The notes under the pieces: generated by a model
Databases searched by the model: none
Seen by the model: the letters and a program-made list of their open reading frames with translations, nothing else
What the model was told of the DNA's origin: nothing
Shown here: positions 11,561 through 22,063 of the stretch, piece by piece
Numbering within the stretch: the stretch's first letter is position 1
How the letters are laid out: every line of letters begins with the position of its first letter
Origin: Molanna angustata
Taxonomy: Eukaryota > Arthropoda > Insecta > Trichoptera > Molannidae
Assembly (NCBI GenBank): GCA_963576475.1
Contig: OY754972.1
Span: forward strand, 15,756,054-15,820,053
Direction: 5' to 3'
Length of the DNA: 64,000 nucleotides
Translations under genes and position numbers: made by a program

Positions 11561-12396
11561 GAAAGTATGTGTATATTAAATGTGTTAATTACGCACGGAC
11601 ATTCCTTGTTCATGCAAATTATTCATTGACGTTCCTTGTTTTTAACAAGTCTATTAAAACTTTAACAGGCTTTTTAGCTATGACCCATCTTTTTTTTGAT
11701 AAAAATAAATTGTTTAGGGGATACTTTCCTACAATAGCTACCAAATGGCATCATTAACTCGATTTGACAAAAAAACTGACATTCCTTGTTTTTTCCCACT
11801 TGGTCTTCAAGTATATATCAATCTATTAAGTCTTCTCACACATTGTGTATAGGCGACTGCCATACAAATTGTATAAAGCGATGTCGTCACTACATGCAAT
11901 TTATATAAAAATTGTAATATAATACAATGTAGGTACTAATACAATTTTCACATATTTTATAGAAAATTAAATTATCTAGTTGGGGTGTTTCGGCTTTTTT
12001 TGATATTTTAGAAATATATGAAATTAAACATATAAATAGGTATATTTATAAAAAGAAAAATGTTTTTCTTACATCTTTGAGAAAAAATGTTTTTCTTACA
12101 TATTTGAGAAATTTTGGAACTTATTTGAAAAAGTCAATTTGAGGTTTTATATTTGACTATGTTTATACCAATTTTAAGCGTTCTAGCTTTAATGGTTTTT
12201 GAGATAATTTATGGAAAAATTAAGTAAAAATTCAAAAGTTCATAACCCCTGATTGAAACAAAAATATAAAAGTTTGGTAGGCCTATAACTTTCTATATTT
12301 TCTGAAATTTTAGGCTCTGTGCATTGAGCTGATTAAAAATTATAAGGGGGGACGGACACACAGACACACTAAATGTTCTACTCCGAAGAACATTAA

Positions 12397-13087
12397 GGTC
12401 CGAATGCAGAGTTCTACCTAAACACTAAATTCTAAATACTAACCATGTTTTCATTGCACAGTCGCTCACTTAAGTTAGGAGATCACGTGGCTTCCTAACT
12501 GGAGAATGCTACGACATTTTTCTATGAGAATTACATTGCAGAGACATATCTAAATACTTAGCGCATGCGCATCGGCGTAAACTCACATTTCCGAATTGTC
12601 AAAAAGTAAGGTTGATAGCGAGGAAACTTACGAGTGGTTTAATACTAAAATACGAGATTTTTTCGGTGGATGATGATTTTATCGGCTTCGTTGAATATGT
12701 ATTTGGTAATTTTGTCAAATCAAATACCAAACAGAGTATTCAGCGATCCATACGAGATGCCGAAAATTCGCTGGAATTTCAGAAAAATCGTGATATCGAG
12801 CTGTCAGTGTGAAGTGTGAAGTTGATTACATATGTTTGTGTTGTTATAGCAAAAAACATTTTGAACTTCAAACGTCAGAAAAGAGATAGATAGCTTTCTG
12901 AGCCCATAGAATGCTATCCATCTCTTTTCACAATAATGTGACATTCTACGCCATCGACTAAGTTTGGCGTAGTATTTAGGATTTTGTTAGTGATGTCTCT
13001 GCAATGAAATTGCTAACTTAAGAGTACTAAATACTCCAGTGAGGTTAGGAGTTAGTATTTAGGTACCTAGGACTGTGCATTCGGGTT
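12397..13087 (+). mobile_element. Harbinger-like non-autonomous transposon, copy 2
   Basis: Collinear with 6120-6807: same inverted ends (GGTCCGAATGCAGAGTTCTA left; CTAGGACTGTGCATTCGGG right), the same internal frame (FSVDDDFIGFVEYVFGNFVK at about 12660-12720) and the same AGATAGCTTTCT hairpin. It lies in F1 copy A. No clean trinucleotide duplication survives at its edges, since the host sequence is deleted on the right side. Confidence 0.7.
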
Positions 13088-13492
13088 CTGTGTGTCTGTG
13101 AACATTTTGACTTCAAAGTTGGAAAAATCGTGAAAAATATAGACCCTGCATACAAATCTCGCGTATCTTGGCTTGATACTTTGTCATATGTTAAGAGGAA
13201 TAATTTTTATTGAACAAATCTACAGTTGGATTATATTTTGAAAACATAGGTATATCGTTTCCGCTTCTTATTATTTTATAATAAAAATATGAATCAAATA
13301 CCTACAATTAAATTGATAGGAAATAAATATATTCAAGAAAAAGAGACTTCATAACCTGAGAATCTCAACCATAACTTGGTATCATTCATCATATCCAAAA
13401 CAATTTTATGGGTTCAAATAACTGAGAGTTCACTCGTTTTTTTTTTTTCTTTTTATGTAAAAATTATTTGTGTTTATTCTTTAGCATTCAAT

Positions 13493-14057
13493 GACCCGGT
13501 ATTACAGTCGGCCCTCAACTCATTGAGTTTGTTAAACTCAAGATTAATGTTAAGGGGAGATTTAATCCATTTCCGTATTACAGTGCAATATGACATGTCA
13601 GTTACTAAATCTTCAATGATAGACATATATTACTTTTTCTGTGGTTATTATCTGTCAAATTTTAAATAACATCAAATAATACGAACTACAAAATGGGACG
13701 CTACGACTTGAAATACTATTGTTTTACTATCCAACATGGTAAATTTAATTTTTTCACCAAAATAATGCTTTTAAATGCCCATGTTCGTTTCAATATGGCT
13801 GTCAGATTGTTTTGTTGTGTGGCGCCACCATCGATACAACTAACGCCTCTAGTGATAGAAACTGAAACTACACGCGTTGCCTAGCAAATGACAGTTGACT
13901 CACCGTTAAGTACTTAATCCGCCAGAAACGTTGAGTTAAATATTTGTCGTTTTAGTGACGTATTTGAGGGAAGATTAGGCCTAAACGGACACTGTTATAC
14001 GCTATATTTTTGTAAAACTTGAGTTTAGCTCTTAAACTGAGACTGTAATACCGGGCC
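13493..14057. mobile_element. MITE M4, 565 bp with long imperfect TIRs
   Basis: The left end GACCCGGTATTACAGTCGGC is the inverse of the right end (GACTGTAATACCGGGCC, 14041-14057), and a further inverted block, TAAACTCAAGA (13530-13540) facing CTTGAGTTTAG (14019-14029), extends the arms to about 50 bp. AAT flanks both sides (13490-13492, 14058-14060), giving a possible 3-bp target duplication. The short frames inside show no transposase motif. Confidence 0.75.
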
Positions 14058-14269
14058 AATAACATGCAACTTAGACGAAATTGAAAAGTAGGTACTGCCT
14101 CAGAACAGACTCAACTAGTGAGGCACCAAATTTAAAAATAGGAACAATTGTACCTACATAGTGGCCCTTACTTACTATTTAAAATACGAGTTTAATCCAA
14201 TGCTATTGTCAGTTTCGGCCATACAAAAAACTGGGAGGTATCAGCTTAAACACAAATTACAAATAATAA

Positions 14270-15141
14270 CTAGTTGCATTTAACACATGAGATCCAACTG
14301 TCGATAGCGATAGTATCCAGTTGAAACATAAGAATCAAACTATAAACCCATAAATCCAAATTATTGAAAATATTAACACATGTTGGTATGTATGTCAAGA
14401 TAGGACAGTATGGAGGTCAGTCCTCTTTTCCTACCAGGAATATGAAAAGAGCATGATGGTTCTGTATGTATGTTTGGAGATTAAGTAGGTATCAAACTAT
14501 CAAGTCTTCTTACATATTTTGTATAGGCGACTACCATACAAATTGTATGAAGCTATGTCTTCACTAAATTCAATTTTTGGAAATTTGGAAATATAGGCAG
14601 TTAAAAATTTATCATAAAAAAAATATTTTTCTTAATAAAAAATGTTTGTAAAACCCTGGAATTTTTTTGAAATAACCAATTTGAGATTTTGTATTTGTCT
14701 ATCGTTATACCAATTTTCAGCGTTCTAGGTTTTACGGTTTCTGAGATATATGGAAAAATAAATCAAAATTTCAAAAGTTGATAACCCCTGACTGAAATAA
14801 AAATTCACAATTCTGAGTATACAATTTTTGTAGGCTTGTAATTTTTTATATATTTTAAAATTTTGGGCTCTGTAAATTAAGCGGATCAAAAGTTATAAGG
14901 GGGGGACAGACAGACACACAGACACACACACACCCACACAAAACTCACAATAAATATTCTACTCCGAATTCTGAATAAATCCATGTATTGGAACATATAT
15001 GCTGCGAAGCCTCTAAATTGGTGTTTTTAGCATGCAAATGTCCACTACGCCATACAAAATGTTCCTTCGTACACGCAACTTGGCTTAATACTGTCGATTC
15101 ATTCAGAGAATTGAATTCTCATGAACGAATCGATAGTTGGA
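14270..15141 (+). mobile_element. F1 repeat copy C, near full length
   Basis: Starts CTAGTTGCATTTAACACATG then GATCCAACTGTCGAT (14290-14304), has the internal F1 landmarks in order (tgtataggcgactaccatac near 14521, ggaaatataggcagttaaa near 14587, CA-rich run near 14910-14940), and ends with GAATCGATAGTTGGA. No coding capacity. Confidence 0.85.
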
Positions 15142-15390
15142 CTAATAAGTAAGACCAAGTATGTTTATAATAAATATTATCAAAACGTGCATTCAATTTA
15201 CATTTAAAGCTTAAATTTAATAAAACCCTAATTTAAAAAAAATGGAGGAGGTTGAAATGAGCAAGACACATTTTTTTAGTAGGTAGTTAATTCTAGTAAA
15301 TGTATAGGTAAATGTGTGAGTGGAAGGGTGTGTTTACGGCTATGAAATTTATACTAGGTATCGTAAACCAAAACTGATTTGTTTAACTTA

Positions 15391-15430
15391 CGCATTACAC
15401 CGATTTTAAATTTAAAATCGGTGTAATGCG
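15391..15430. other. Perfect 40-bp palindrome
   Basis: CGCATTACACCGATTTTAAA is directly followed by its exact reverse complement, with no spacer. It borders the GC-rich island that follows. It might be the relic of a foldback element, or an operator-like site. Confidence 0.95.
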
Positions 15431-15725
15431 GAATAATTCAAAAGATGTTTATTTTCTGGCATATTCGTACATACGGTATTTGGGAATATGACGGTGATGT
15501 GCGCGGATGCTCCAGACGTTCCTTCGACCTCTCGAATTGTCCTAAATGTTATTTCCGCGCGGTTTTCCCTGCGCCGGGCCGCTCGCCTCCCGCTCACCCG
15601 CCGCAGTTCGTTAGCCAGTCAAAACATGACCCCTGGGCGGACGCGCCCATCTCTGCCCCTCCCCCCGGCGCCCGACACCGACGGTCCTACTTCGAGCCCA
15701 GACCTTCCCGAATAGAGGTAGATAT
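15431..15725. other. GC-rich island with open frames, unrecognised
   Basis: A block of about 280 bp, much richer in G+C and CpG than anything within several kb, is open in two plus-strand frames (15445-15792, 15488-15715) and partly on the minus strand (15412-15597). A GAGGTAGAT sequence at about 15715-15723 could be a splice donor. It may be a first exon or promoter of a host gene, or a transposon fragment. No domain is recognised, and the several open frames may simply reflect base composition. Confidence 0.35.
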
Positions 15726-16066
15726 TATGGCTATAGAGGCGGATACCCTGAAAATGCGTGTCAGCTTAAACAAATTTGCCGTGGTATTATAATTTTACGA
15801 AGCGAAAATTTTTAGTAGGCCAAACACACACAGCGTAGACACCTACTAACCTTTAATTATCCTCCGCACACCGCTTTATGTTCCACACCGTTTGAAATGG
15901 ATCGACGTTATTTGTGTTTAATTTTAATCTAGACACAGCCACTTATTAAAACGAGTGCGTTGTGGCCAACACACTGCATGATTTATTTATTTATTTACAT
16001 CCAAAAGTAGATATAAGATACAAAAAAATATGTATCTTATATCTACATACTCTATAGAATGAGCTT
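15726..16066. other. Stretch without recognised gene
   Basis: AT-rich; ends in a 'tagatataagatac' block that is repeated, partly inverted, just before the hAT element (TATAAGATACAAAAAAATATGTATCTTATA at 16011-16040 is a hairpin) and again at 32948-32962. Confidence 0.45.
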
Positions 16067-16074
16067 ATACATAG

Positions 16075-16721
16075 CAGTAGCGGAATTGCTTATAGAGGCC
16101 GAAAATCTTGGCTTGCCTATGAATATTAAGAAATTCAAGACCTTATATTTATTTGTCTGTATTATTGAAACCATACTACAAGATTAAAAATTGAACCTTA
16201 TGTAGATACGATGCTTGTCAGGGCCACAAATATAAATATTATTTAGGCATGTGATTTTCTTCCTTTATTTTATTTTATACATACATCACGTCGTTATATC
16301 ATTCTTTATTTCGTTGTTTTTTTTTTTTTCATTAAAATTGTTTGTTATTTTTTAAATATGCTTATTCTAACGTTGTTTTTTTTATTGAAATTGTTTGGTA
16401 TTTTTAAAAATGGATATTCTTTTATTTTCTTTATTTTGTATTCATGTGGATAATTTGTAGTACCTACTTACCATTCTATTATTATGTGAAACAATGTTAT
16501 TGGGTGAACAGATTGTTGTATACTTCTTTTATATTTATCATGTACTTTTCTTTCTGTACTCCTGTTTTGTTTCCTAATCAAAAATAAAAAAAAAAATAAA
16601 AAAATAATTAAAATATTTTTATGGCCACTCAAATGAACGATTCTAAAAAAACATAATATTTTCGACATTTCCCAATTTCTATCAGGGTTTACCTAGTCTG
16701 AAGGATCTACGCACGCCCATG
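16075..16721. mobile_element. hAT-like element, 647 bp, with 8-bp TSD
   Basis: ATACATAG flanks both sides (16067-16074 and 16722-16729), the 8-bp duplication expected of hAT elements. The left end is CAGTAGCGGAATTGCTTATA; the right end, read outward-in, is CATGGGCGTGCGTAGATCCT. Both ends match those of the 307-bp element at 32995-33301 in inverted order. The interior is AT-rich and no transposase is detectable, so it is non-autonomous or decayed. Confidence 0.85.
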
Positions 16722-16729
16722 ATACATAG

Positions 16730-17300
16730 TTATATAGCCATAAAAAAAGTAAATACATATAATTTATTTCATTTCGATTAAATAACATTTTATTATTTCA
16801 CTTGTGCTTACATAGTTCAAGCTATTAATTTTTTTGTATGTGGTGACAATGCTATTGCATATATTTGTTTATTACAAAATCCAGTGAAGTACAAAAACAT
16901 TGGTAAGGTAGGTACGATAATTTGAAAAATATTTAAATGTTTAAAATGCTGATAAGTCATTGGCGTAACCAGGCGGAGTAACGAGGAAATAGGGAGGAGG
17001 ATAGTGTGTATGTGTGGTGTGTGCACGAGATTGAGTTTATGTGCAAGAGCATGATAGCATAAGTATCACTTTTAAAAAAATTAAAAATAAACAAAAATTA
17101 AGTCACAAAAGCGGTTTTTAAAAATGTGAGAAAACTACCTCTACCTTATCATAAGATTTTTTTTTATTTTGATCTTGAACGATGAAAAATGTCCAGGTCA
17201 TCAGTTTTATTTACAATTTAAGTATAGGTATTTATACACCTTTACAATGGAGCATCGCTACCAATCATAATATTTATGCATTTATTTATTTTACATTTAC
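16730..17300. other. AT-rich stretch, nothing recognised
   Basis: No supported gene. A short block tatttcatttcgattaaataaca (16764-16786) resembles one at 34244-34264, so part of it may belong to repeat M2. Confidence 0.45.
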
Positions 17301-17309
17301 GGCTTGAAA

Positions 17310-17775
17310 GCATATTTAAAAAAAACAAGAAGTATGGATGGTACCTACATTAATATTTATAAGTTTAAGGAGTTCGGGACAGTCTATAGCGTGGTTTAAT
17401 AGTTTATGTAAGAAGGAAAGGTCAAAAACCTTTCTTCTATCGTTAAGGTATAAAAGTTTAAATTCTTGCATAAGATCTGTGTAGTTGATATATTCTATTT
17501 GAATCCCCTTTTTATAATTTACAAACCGCAAAAATTTTCTTTGGGCCTTTTCTATATGATTTATTTGGACATTGTAGTAGGGGGACCAGATTACAGAGTT
17601 GTATTCCAGTAATGGTCTGACTAAAGAAACAAATAGTATCCTGTAGGATTTAGTTTTTTAAGGTCAGCTGCCAGTCTCGTAGTGAAGCCCAAAACCCTCA
17701 TAGCTTTATTTAATATTGAATAGATCATTTTATTTTCACCCAATAACTTTATTGGTTTTGTAGAGAATTTTGGAT
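17310..17775 (-). pseudogene. LINE (Jockey/CR1-like) RT C-terminal fragment
   Basis: Minus-strand reading gives FVSLVRPLLEYNSVIWSPYY then NVQINHIEKAQRKFLRFVNY, and a KLLYLNDRRKVFDLSFLHKL segment. The block 'L(V/R)PxLEYxSxxWSPYxxxxIxxIExxQRKFLRF' is typical of the region after the RT palm in Jockey/CR1-type LINEs. Upstream, MRVLGFTTRLAADLK is visible in another frame (17660-17700), so a frameshift separates the parts. The catalytic motifs are not included. Confidence 0.8.
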
Positions 17776-18315
17776 ATGACACTCCACTAGGCTAATGTCA
17801 TTATACTTTTATGTTTAATTCCTGTCAGTTTGAATAAAGTTTATTTTAATCTATTTCAGCTAGAATTCAAAAGAAAAATAAAACATAAAATAAACTTATT
17901 AAATTTTTAAATTATATTAACTTATTTTTGTATAGATAATAATTATGTATTATAATATTTTGTGTCTATTAATGTCTCCTTTACACACGTGTGCTTTCAC
18001 TCTGGTAAATGACAATAAGTTTATTTATAAACTGTGTATCTTTTATTTATTGTCTTTAATTATTTACTATGTATAAATAAAATAATAATTGTAATAAAAT
18101 ATTTATTTTACAGTTGTACCTACTAATGGCGAAGAATAACTAGGGTTATTTAGTATGGAATTAATACGATAAGATCCGACCGTATGGTGTGCTTCGGTGA
18201 ATGTGGATATTTCCATGTCTGAATAACAAATATAACATGACGTTATTGTCACCCTTTCATCCCTTTACACACACCTGCAACCCCCCCAATCCCACATTAA
18301 CATTCCTTCTTTTAT
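17776..18315. other. AT-rich stretch, nothing recognised
   Basis: No supported gene or shared repeat seen. Confidence 0.45.
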
Positions 18316-19327
18316 TCCAACTGTCGATTTGTTCAGGAGAACTTTGTTCTCTTAACATATCGACAATGTATCAAGCCAGGATACGCGAGAATTGTATGCA
18401 GAGGTCTACTTTTTTCACGGCTTTTCCAACTTTGAAGTCAAAAAACACCAACTTAGAGGCTTCGCAGCATATATGTTCCATACACGGATTTACTCAGAAT
18501 TCGGAGTAGAACATTTCGTGTGTCTGTGTGTGTGTGTGTCTGTGTGTGTGTGTGTGTGTGTCCCCCCCCTTATAACTTTTGATCCGCTCAATTTACAGAG
18601 CCCAAAATTTCAGAATATATAAACAGTTATAGGCCTACAAAACTTTTATACTCAGAATTGTGAATTTTTGTTTCAGTCAGGGGTTATCAACTTTTGAATT
18701 TTTACTTTATTTTTCCATATATCTCAGAAACCATAAAAGCTAGAACGCTGAAAATTGGTATAAACATAGAAAAATACAAAATCTCAAATTAATTTTTTCA
18801 AAAAAATTCCAGGCTTTCTCAAACATTTTTTATTAAGAAAAATATTTTTTTTATTATAAATTTATGAGTTTAACTGCCTATATTTCCAAATATTTTAAAA
18901 ATATCGAAAAAAGCCGAAACACCCCAACTAGATAATTTAATTTTCTATAAAAAATATTTAAATTGTAGTAGAAGATTCAATTTTTTTTAACCTTTTTTTT
19001 TTAAATTGAATTTAGTGACGACATCGCTTCATACATTTTGTATGGCAGTCGCCTATACACAATATGTAAGAAGACTTAATAGTTTGATACTTCATCTCCA
19101 AACATACATACATACCATCATGCTATTTTCATATTCTGGGTAGGAAAAAAGGATCTTCCTCCATACTATCCTATCTTGACATACATACCTACATATGTTG
19201 TATAGAAAACAAAATATCTGAAAATATTCAATAATTTGTATTTATGGGTTTATAGTTTGGTACATATTCTTCAACTATACATACTATCGCTATCGACAGT
19301 TGGATCTCATGTGTTACATGCAACTAG
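18316..19327 (-). mobile_element. F1 repeat copy D, near full length
   Basis: Inverse orientation: TCCAACTGTCGATTTGTTCA at the left (the 3' end of F1) and ATCGACAGTTGGATCTCATG then TGTTACATGCAACTAG at the right. Contains a (GT)n run near 18520-18565 followed by a C run, the complement of the CA-rich segment of plus copies. At just over 1.0 kb it is one of the best uninterrupted copies. Confidence 0.9.
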
Positions 19328-20085
19328 TGTTAATCGGGAATTTTGTAACGAATTCCATTCAACTTTGACGCTCCGTTCTCCAACATCACTGTAGCTCTAA
19401 CAGCGCAGCGGCCCGCGAGAATAGTCTGTTTTTGATTATTTTCTTGAATTCTAGAAGTTAAAAAACATTCTCGTTTTTTTCTCTTTTATTATGAATGGAA
19501 AATTGAAACCTTTTTCATCTGATTTATTCTCACAAAACATAAAATACCTATATAAAAAAATCTAAATTTTTCCATATTTGTAAAATTGTGAGTTTATGAG
19601 GAAAGATAGTATGTTACTTCTGTGGCCCGCCGCGCCTTTTACTTTGAATTTCTGAATTTGGCCCTTTCTGCCAACCCCCTCCTCTCCGCTCCTCACACCA
19701 TTTTTACCTAAGTGTAAAAGTACATAATCTGGCTTTAAAATAGAAATTGCTTCAATTATTATTGCTAATCAAAAGATAATTTTAAGACAGCTCATTTCGT
19801 TATCTAAAGTGTTACGCTGCAATTTACATAAAACAAAAGGTTTTACGTAAATTATCCTTTTTTCAATACGACTTCCTTTTTTTTCTTTTCGTATCTCTAT
19901 CATCATTAACGTTATCTGCAATTAAGATATGGATTTTCACTCTTTTATGCTGAAATCAATAATTTTATATATTTTTTATTCATTTTATATTGTTTTTACG
20001 TATCTTCATATATTTATAAAAAAAATACCTTCTTCGTGGCGTTATCGTTGAAAAAAATCTTATTTTTTTAGTATGGTGTCTCTGC
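19328..20085. other. Stretch without recognised gene
   Basis: AT-rich with one GC-richer block near 19360-19425; no domain or shared repeat was recognised. Confidence 0.4.
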
Positions 20086-20089
20086 TAAA

Positions 20090-20805
20090 TATCTCTGTTA
20101 ATTTTCAAACACTTTTCCTTTCTATGTCCAACCTTGCATTACTTCTACAGTATTAAATTTGGTTTTCGTATCGTTCTCGAGTAAGAATATAATCAATCTC
20201 CGATCTGTATCTATCTCCCGAGGCCTTCCAAGTATATCTATATCTGTAATGTTGCAGGAATCACGTGTTTATCTGTGTACAGTTTTTTCATAGTGCAAAA
20301 TTCAATTAGTCGGTTTCTTCTTTCATTTCTTACATCCAGACCAAATGGGCTAGCAACATATCCTTCGATTCCTCCCATAAGTACAACATTATCCTCGGCC
20401 TTTGTGTCATATTATAATACTTATTGTATGTTGTCGTACCTACATTTTTTCAATTTCTTGTTCATTGTGATTAGAAGTTGGCATGAATACCTGAATCAAT
20501 ACTGTATTCACTGGTTTGTTATCAGGGTTGCCTTCTTTATTTTCCCCTGTGAATTTATCTGAAATCTCCAGTCCATATATCGCCAGGATTTGGACATCTT
20601 ATTTCTGCAATTCCTAAGGCATTAAGTTTCATTTTCAAATCTTCTTTCAGATTATCCAATTTACTATTCTGCTGCAAAGTTCTTACGTTCCAAGTAGTGT
20701 AGCGGCCATGTCCATTATAACATTGGTTTTGCTTCTCATTTTTTCTCTTTGCCATCGTTTTGTTTTTGGACAGTATATCGAGCAGTCCCCACCCGGACAT
20801 CCGAA
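20090..20805 (-). pseudogene. LINE apurinic-type endonuclease domain, decayed
   Basis: The minus strand reads TTWNVRTLQQNSKLDNLKED and LNALGIAEIRC near 20620-20705, the N-terminal motifs of LINE endonucleases (TWNVRTL, xGIxEIRW). Further on, RYTWKASGDRYRSEIDYILT and RERYENQI (about 20160-20215) form the C-terminal motif (S/T-W-x-S/A-x-x-R-x-x-I-D-Y-I). The segment between has stops and shifts, with a recognisable VFMPTSNHNEQEIEKM block near 20450-20490. The RT part is missing, so this is a 5' LINE fragment, an uncommon find where most copies are 3' tails. Family likely RTE-like (inference). Confidence 0.75.
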
Positions 20806-21110
20806 CGGGGATCTATTTTAACTCCGCGATAATGTACTAAAGATCTGTCCATGATTGATGTTTCTTGTGATACCAACATGGGCTTTTAATGTGGTAGTTT
20901 CCCCTTGCATTCCACATTCTATGCCGTGGACCAAGAGGGTTCCTTCCTCCTTTAGGGAGCTTTTCACACCCCAGAACACGAGAGTGCCCTATCCAACTTT
21001 ACCCAGGGGGCAGGGTTGGGACCAGCTTATTACGGCCAGTGTTCTGTCCCTGACTATATTTGCCATCACTTCAATGTAACGTTGCCCACCTTCTACCGCG
21101 TGGAGGGATA
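20806..21110 (-). other. Possible 5' leader of the LINE above
   Basis: A GC-moderate segment directly upstream (minus strand) of the endonuclease fragment. It contains frames in both directions but no recognisable domain. Its position suggests the LINE's 5' untranslated or ORF1-proximal part; not verified. Confidence 0.3.
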
Positions 21111-21115
21111 GATCT

Positions 21116-21306
21116 GGGGGGCAAGTCTGGTCAACCGGTAAAATCAAAACCCTCACGATTACCCTTATCATGGATATAATTATTTTATGGAGTTCTATAA
21201 TATCTTGAGATGTTATAGATTACCTATAGATCTCCATATGATAATTATATCCATGATATGGGTACTCACGAGGGTTTTGACTTTGCCGATTGACCAGACT
21301 TGCCCC
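21116..21306. mobile_element. Foldback MITE M1, complete copy
   Basis: Starts GGGGGCAAGTCTGGTCAACC and ends GATTGACCAGACTTGCCCC; the arms are inverted over most of their length (tatcatggatataattat facing ataattatatccatgatat). Same family as 4425-4840 and 29938-30107. About 190 bp, non-coding. Confidence 0.85.
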
Positions 21307-22053
21307 TAGGAGTTTCCTTTCATTGAGTCTGAGACCAGTTGACATTCTTCAGTACATTCAGTACCTAAAGGGGTGTTTCAATATAGGTAAAAAATTAGGC
21401 GTATTAAAAAAAAATCTTATTCGTTTTATTTTTGTTTAAAGGTTAATTCAAACCAAATAAATATATTCGCACTTATATAGTTTATTGTTGTCATATATTT
21501 ATTTTCTCGGTATTGTTTTGAATAGGACCGTTTACTATATGACCAAATTCACTTGAGTTATGAAGGAAGGAAGGAGGGGTTTGAAGAACTCAGAAGGAAT
21601 GTCGTGTCGTTCGTTCAAAAGAAATGTTATTTAACAACAAATAAATCTACGAAAATCTTAAAGGTACTGATATAATATTATCACGATCTCTGTATCCTCA
21701 AGGTAATTCGCCACTCATTAAATGCATATTCTAATATAATATTTATTGAATTAGGTTTTTTTTAAGAATTCGTGTAACGCTAGTTCTAAATCGACAAAGT
21801 GACTGAAAACGTGATATATTAAAACCGCCAAATACACTATGAAGTTAATTGTTAGTAAAGGTAACCATCGCGTGCTTATAAAAGAGTTTATACCTGATTC
21901 AAATGATCGAAAACCCTAATAAATCTCGTGTTTTAGCATTTTCACCCTGACTTGAAATGAAAAAACTTTCTCGAACATTCACTTATAGAGTACTACAGTT
22001 ACAGAGTAATTTCAATAAACGCTGTTTAAGTTTTAAGAGGAATTAATGCTTAT
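21307..22053. other. AT-rich stretch, nothing recognised
   Basis: No supported gene or shared repeat seen. Confidence 0.45.
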
Positions 22054-22063
22054 TTTTAAAATT

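Larger units (their letters stand above)
9603..11808 (-). mobile_element. DNA transposon with ~30-bp TIRs and 4-bp TSD (family unassigned)
   Basis: The left end starts GAAGACCATGCGGGAAAAA and reaches AAGGAATGTC at 9632; the right end (11778-11808) is its inverse, reading from the outside GAAGACCAAGTGGGAAAAAA then CAAGGAATGTC. AAGT flanks both ends (9599-9602 and 11809-11812), and joining the flanks restores the F1 sequence seen in other copies (gattaagtatcaa). The end motif AACAAGGA(A)TGTC recurs inside: as a near palindrome at about 9835-9868, and inverted at 11597-11610 and 11628-11640. The minus strand carries a broken transposase-like gene (about 10137-10795), and a LINE fragment is inserted at about 10788-11560. 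I cannot place it in a superfamily; 4-bp duplications are known for Ginger and Chapaev, but the termini do not obviously match either. Confidence 0.8.
9401..13230 (+). mobile_element. F1 repeat copy A, split by later insertions
   Basis: F1 is the main dispersed repeat of the window, about 0.9-1.0 kb when uninterrupted. This copy starts near CTAGTTG (9401), loses the initial GATCCAACTGTCGAT block, runs to 9602, is interrupted by the 4-bp-TSD transposon (9603-11808), resumes with aagtatatatcaatctatta and tatgccgactgccatacaa-like blocks at 11809-12390, is interrupted again by a Harbinger-like MITE (12397-13087), and ends near CTACAGTTGG (13221-13230). Its internal landmarks (CTAGTTGGGGTGTTTCGGCT, GAGATATATGGAAAAAT-like, GGGGGGAC followed by CA repeats) recur in every other copy. 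No protein is encoded. Confidence 0.85.

Noticed and set aside
13693..13884. Open frame inside the 13.5-14.1 kb MITE as a possible transposase
   Set aside because: Only 63 codons, no catalytic motif, and it ends with the element's interior; most likely chance.
18510..18570. (GT)n tract as a regulatory or Z-DNA feature
   Set aside because: It is the CA-rich internal segment common to all F1 copies.
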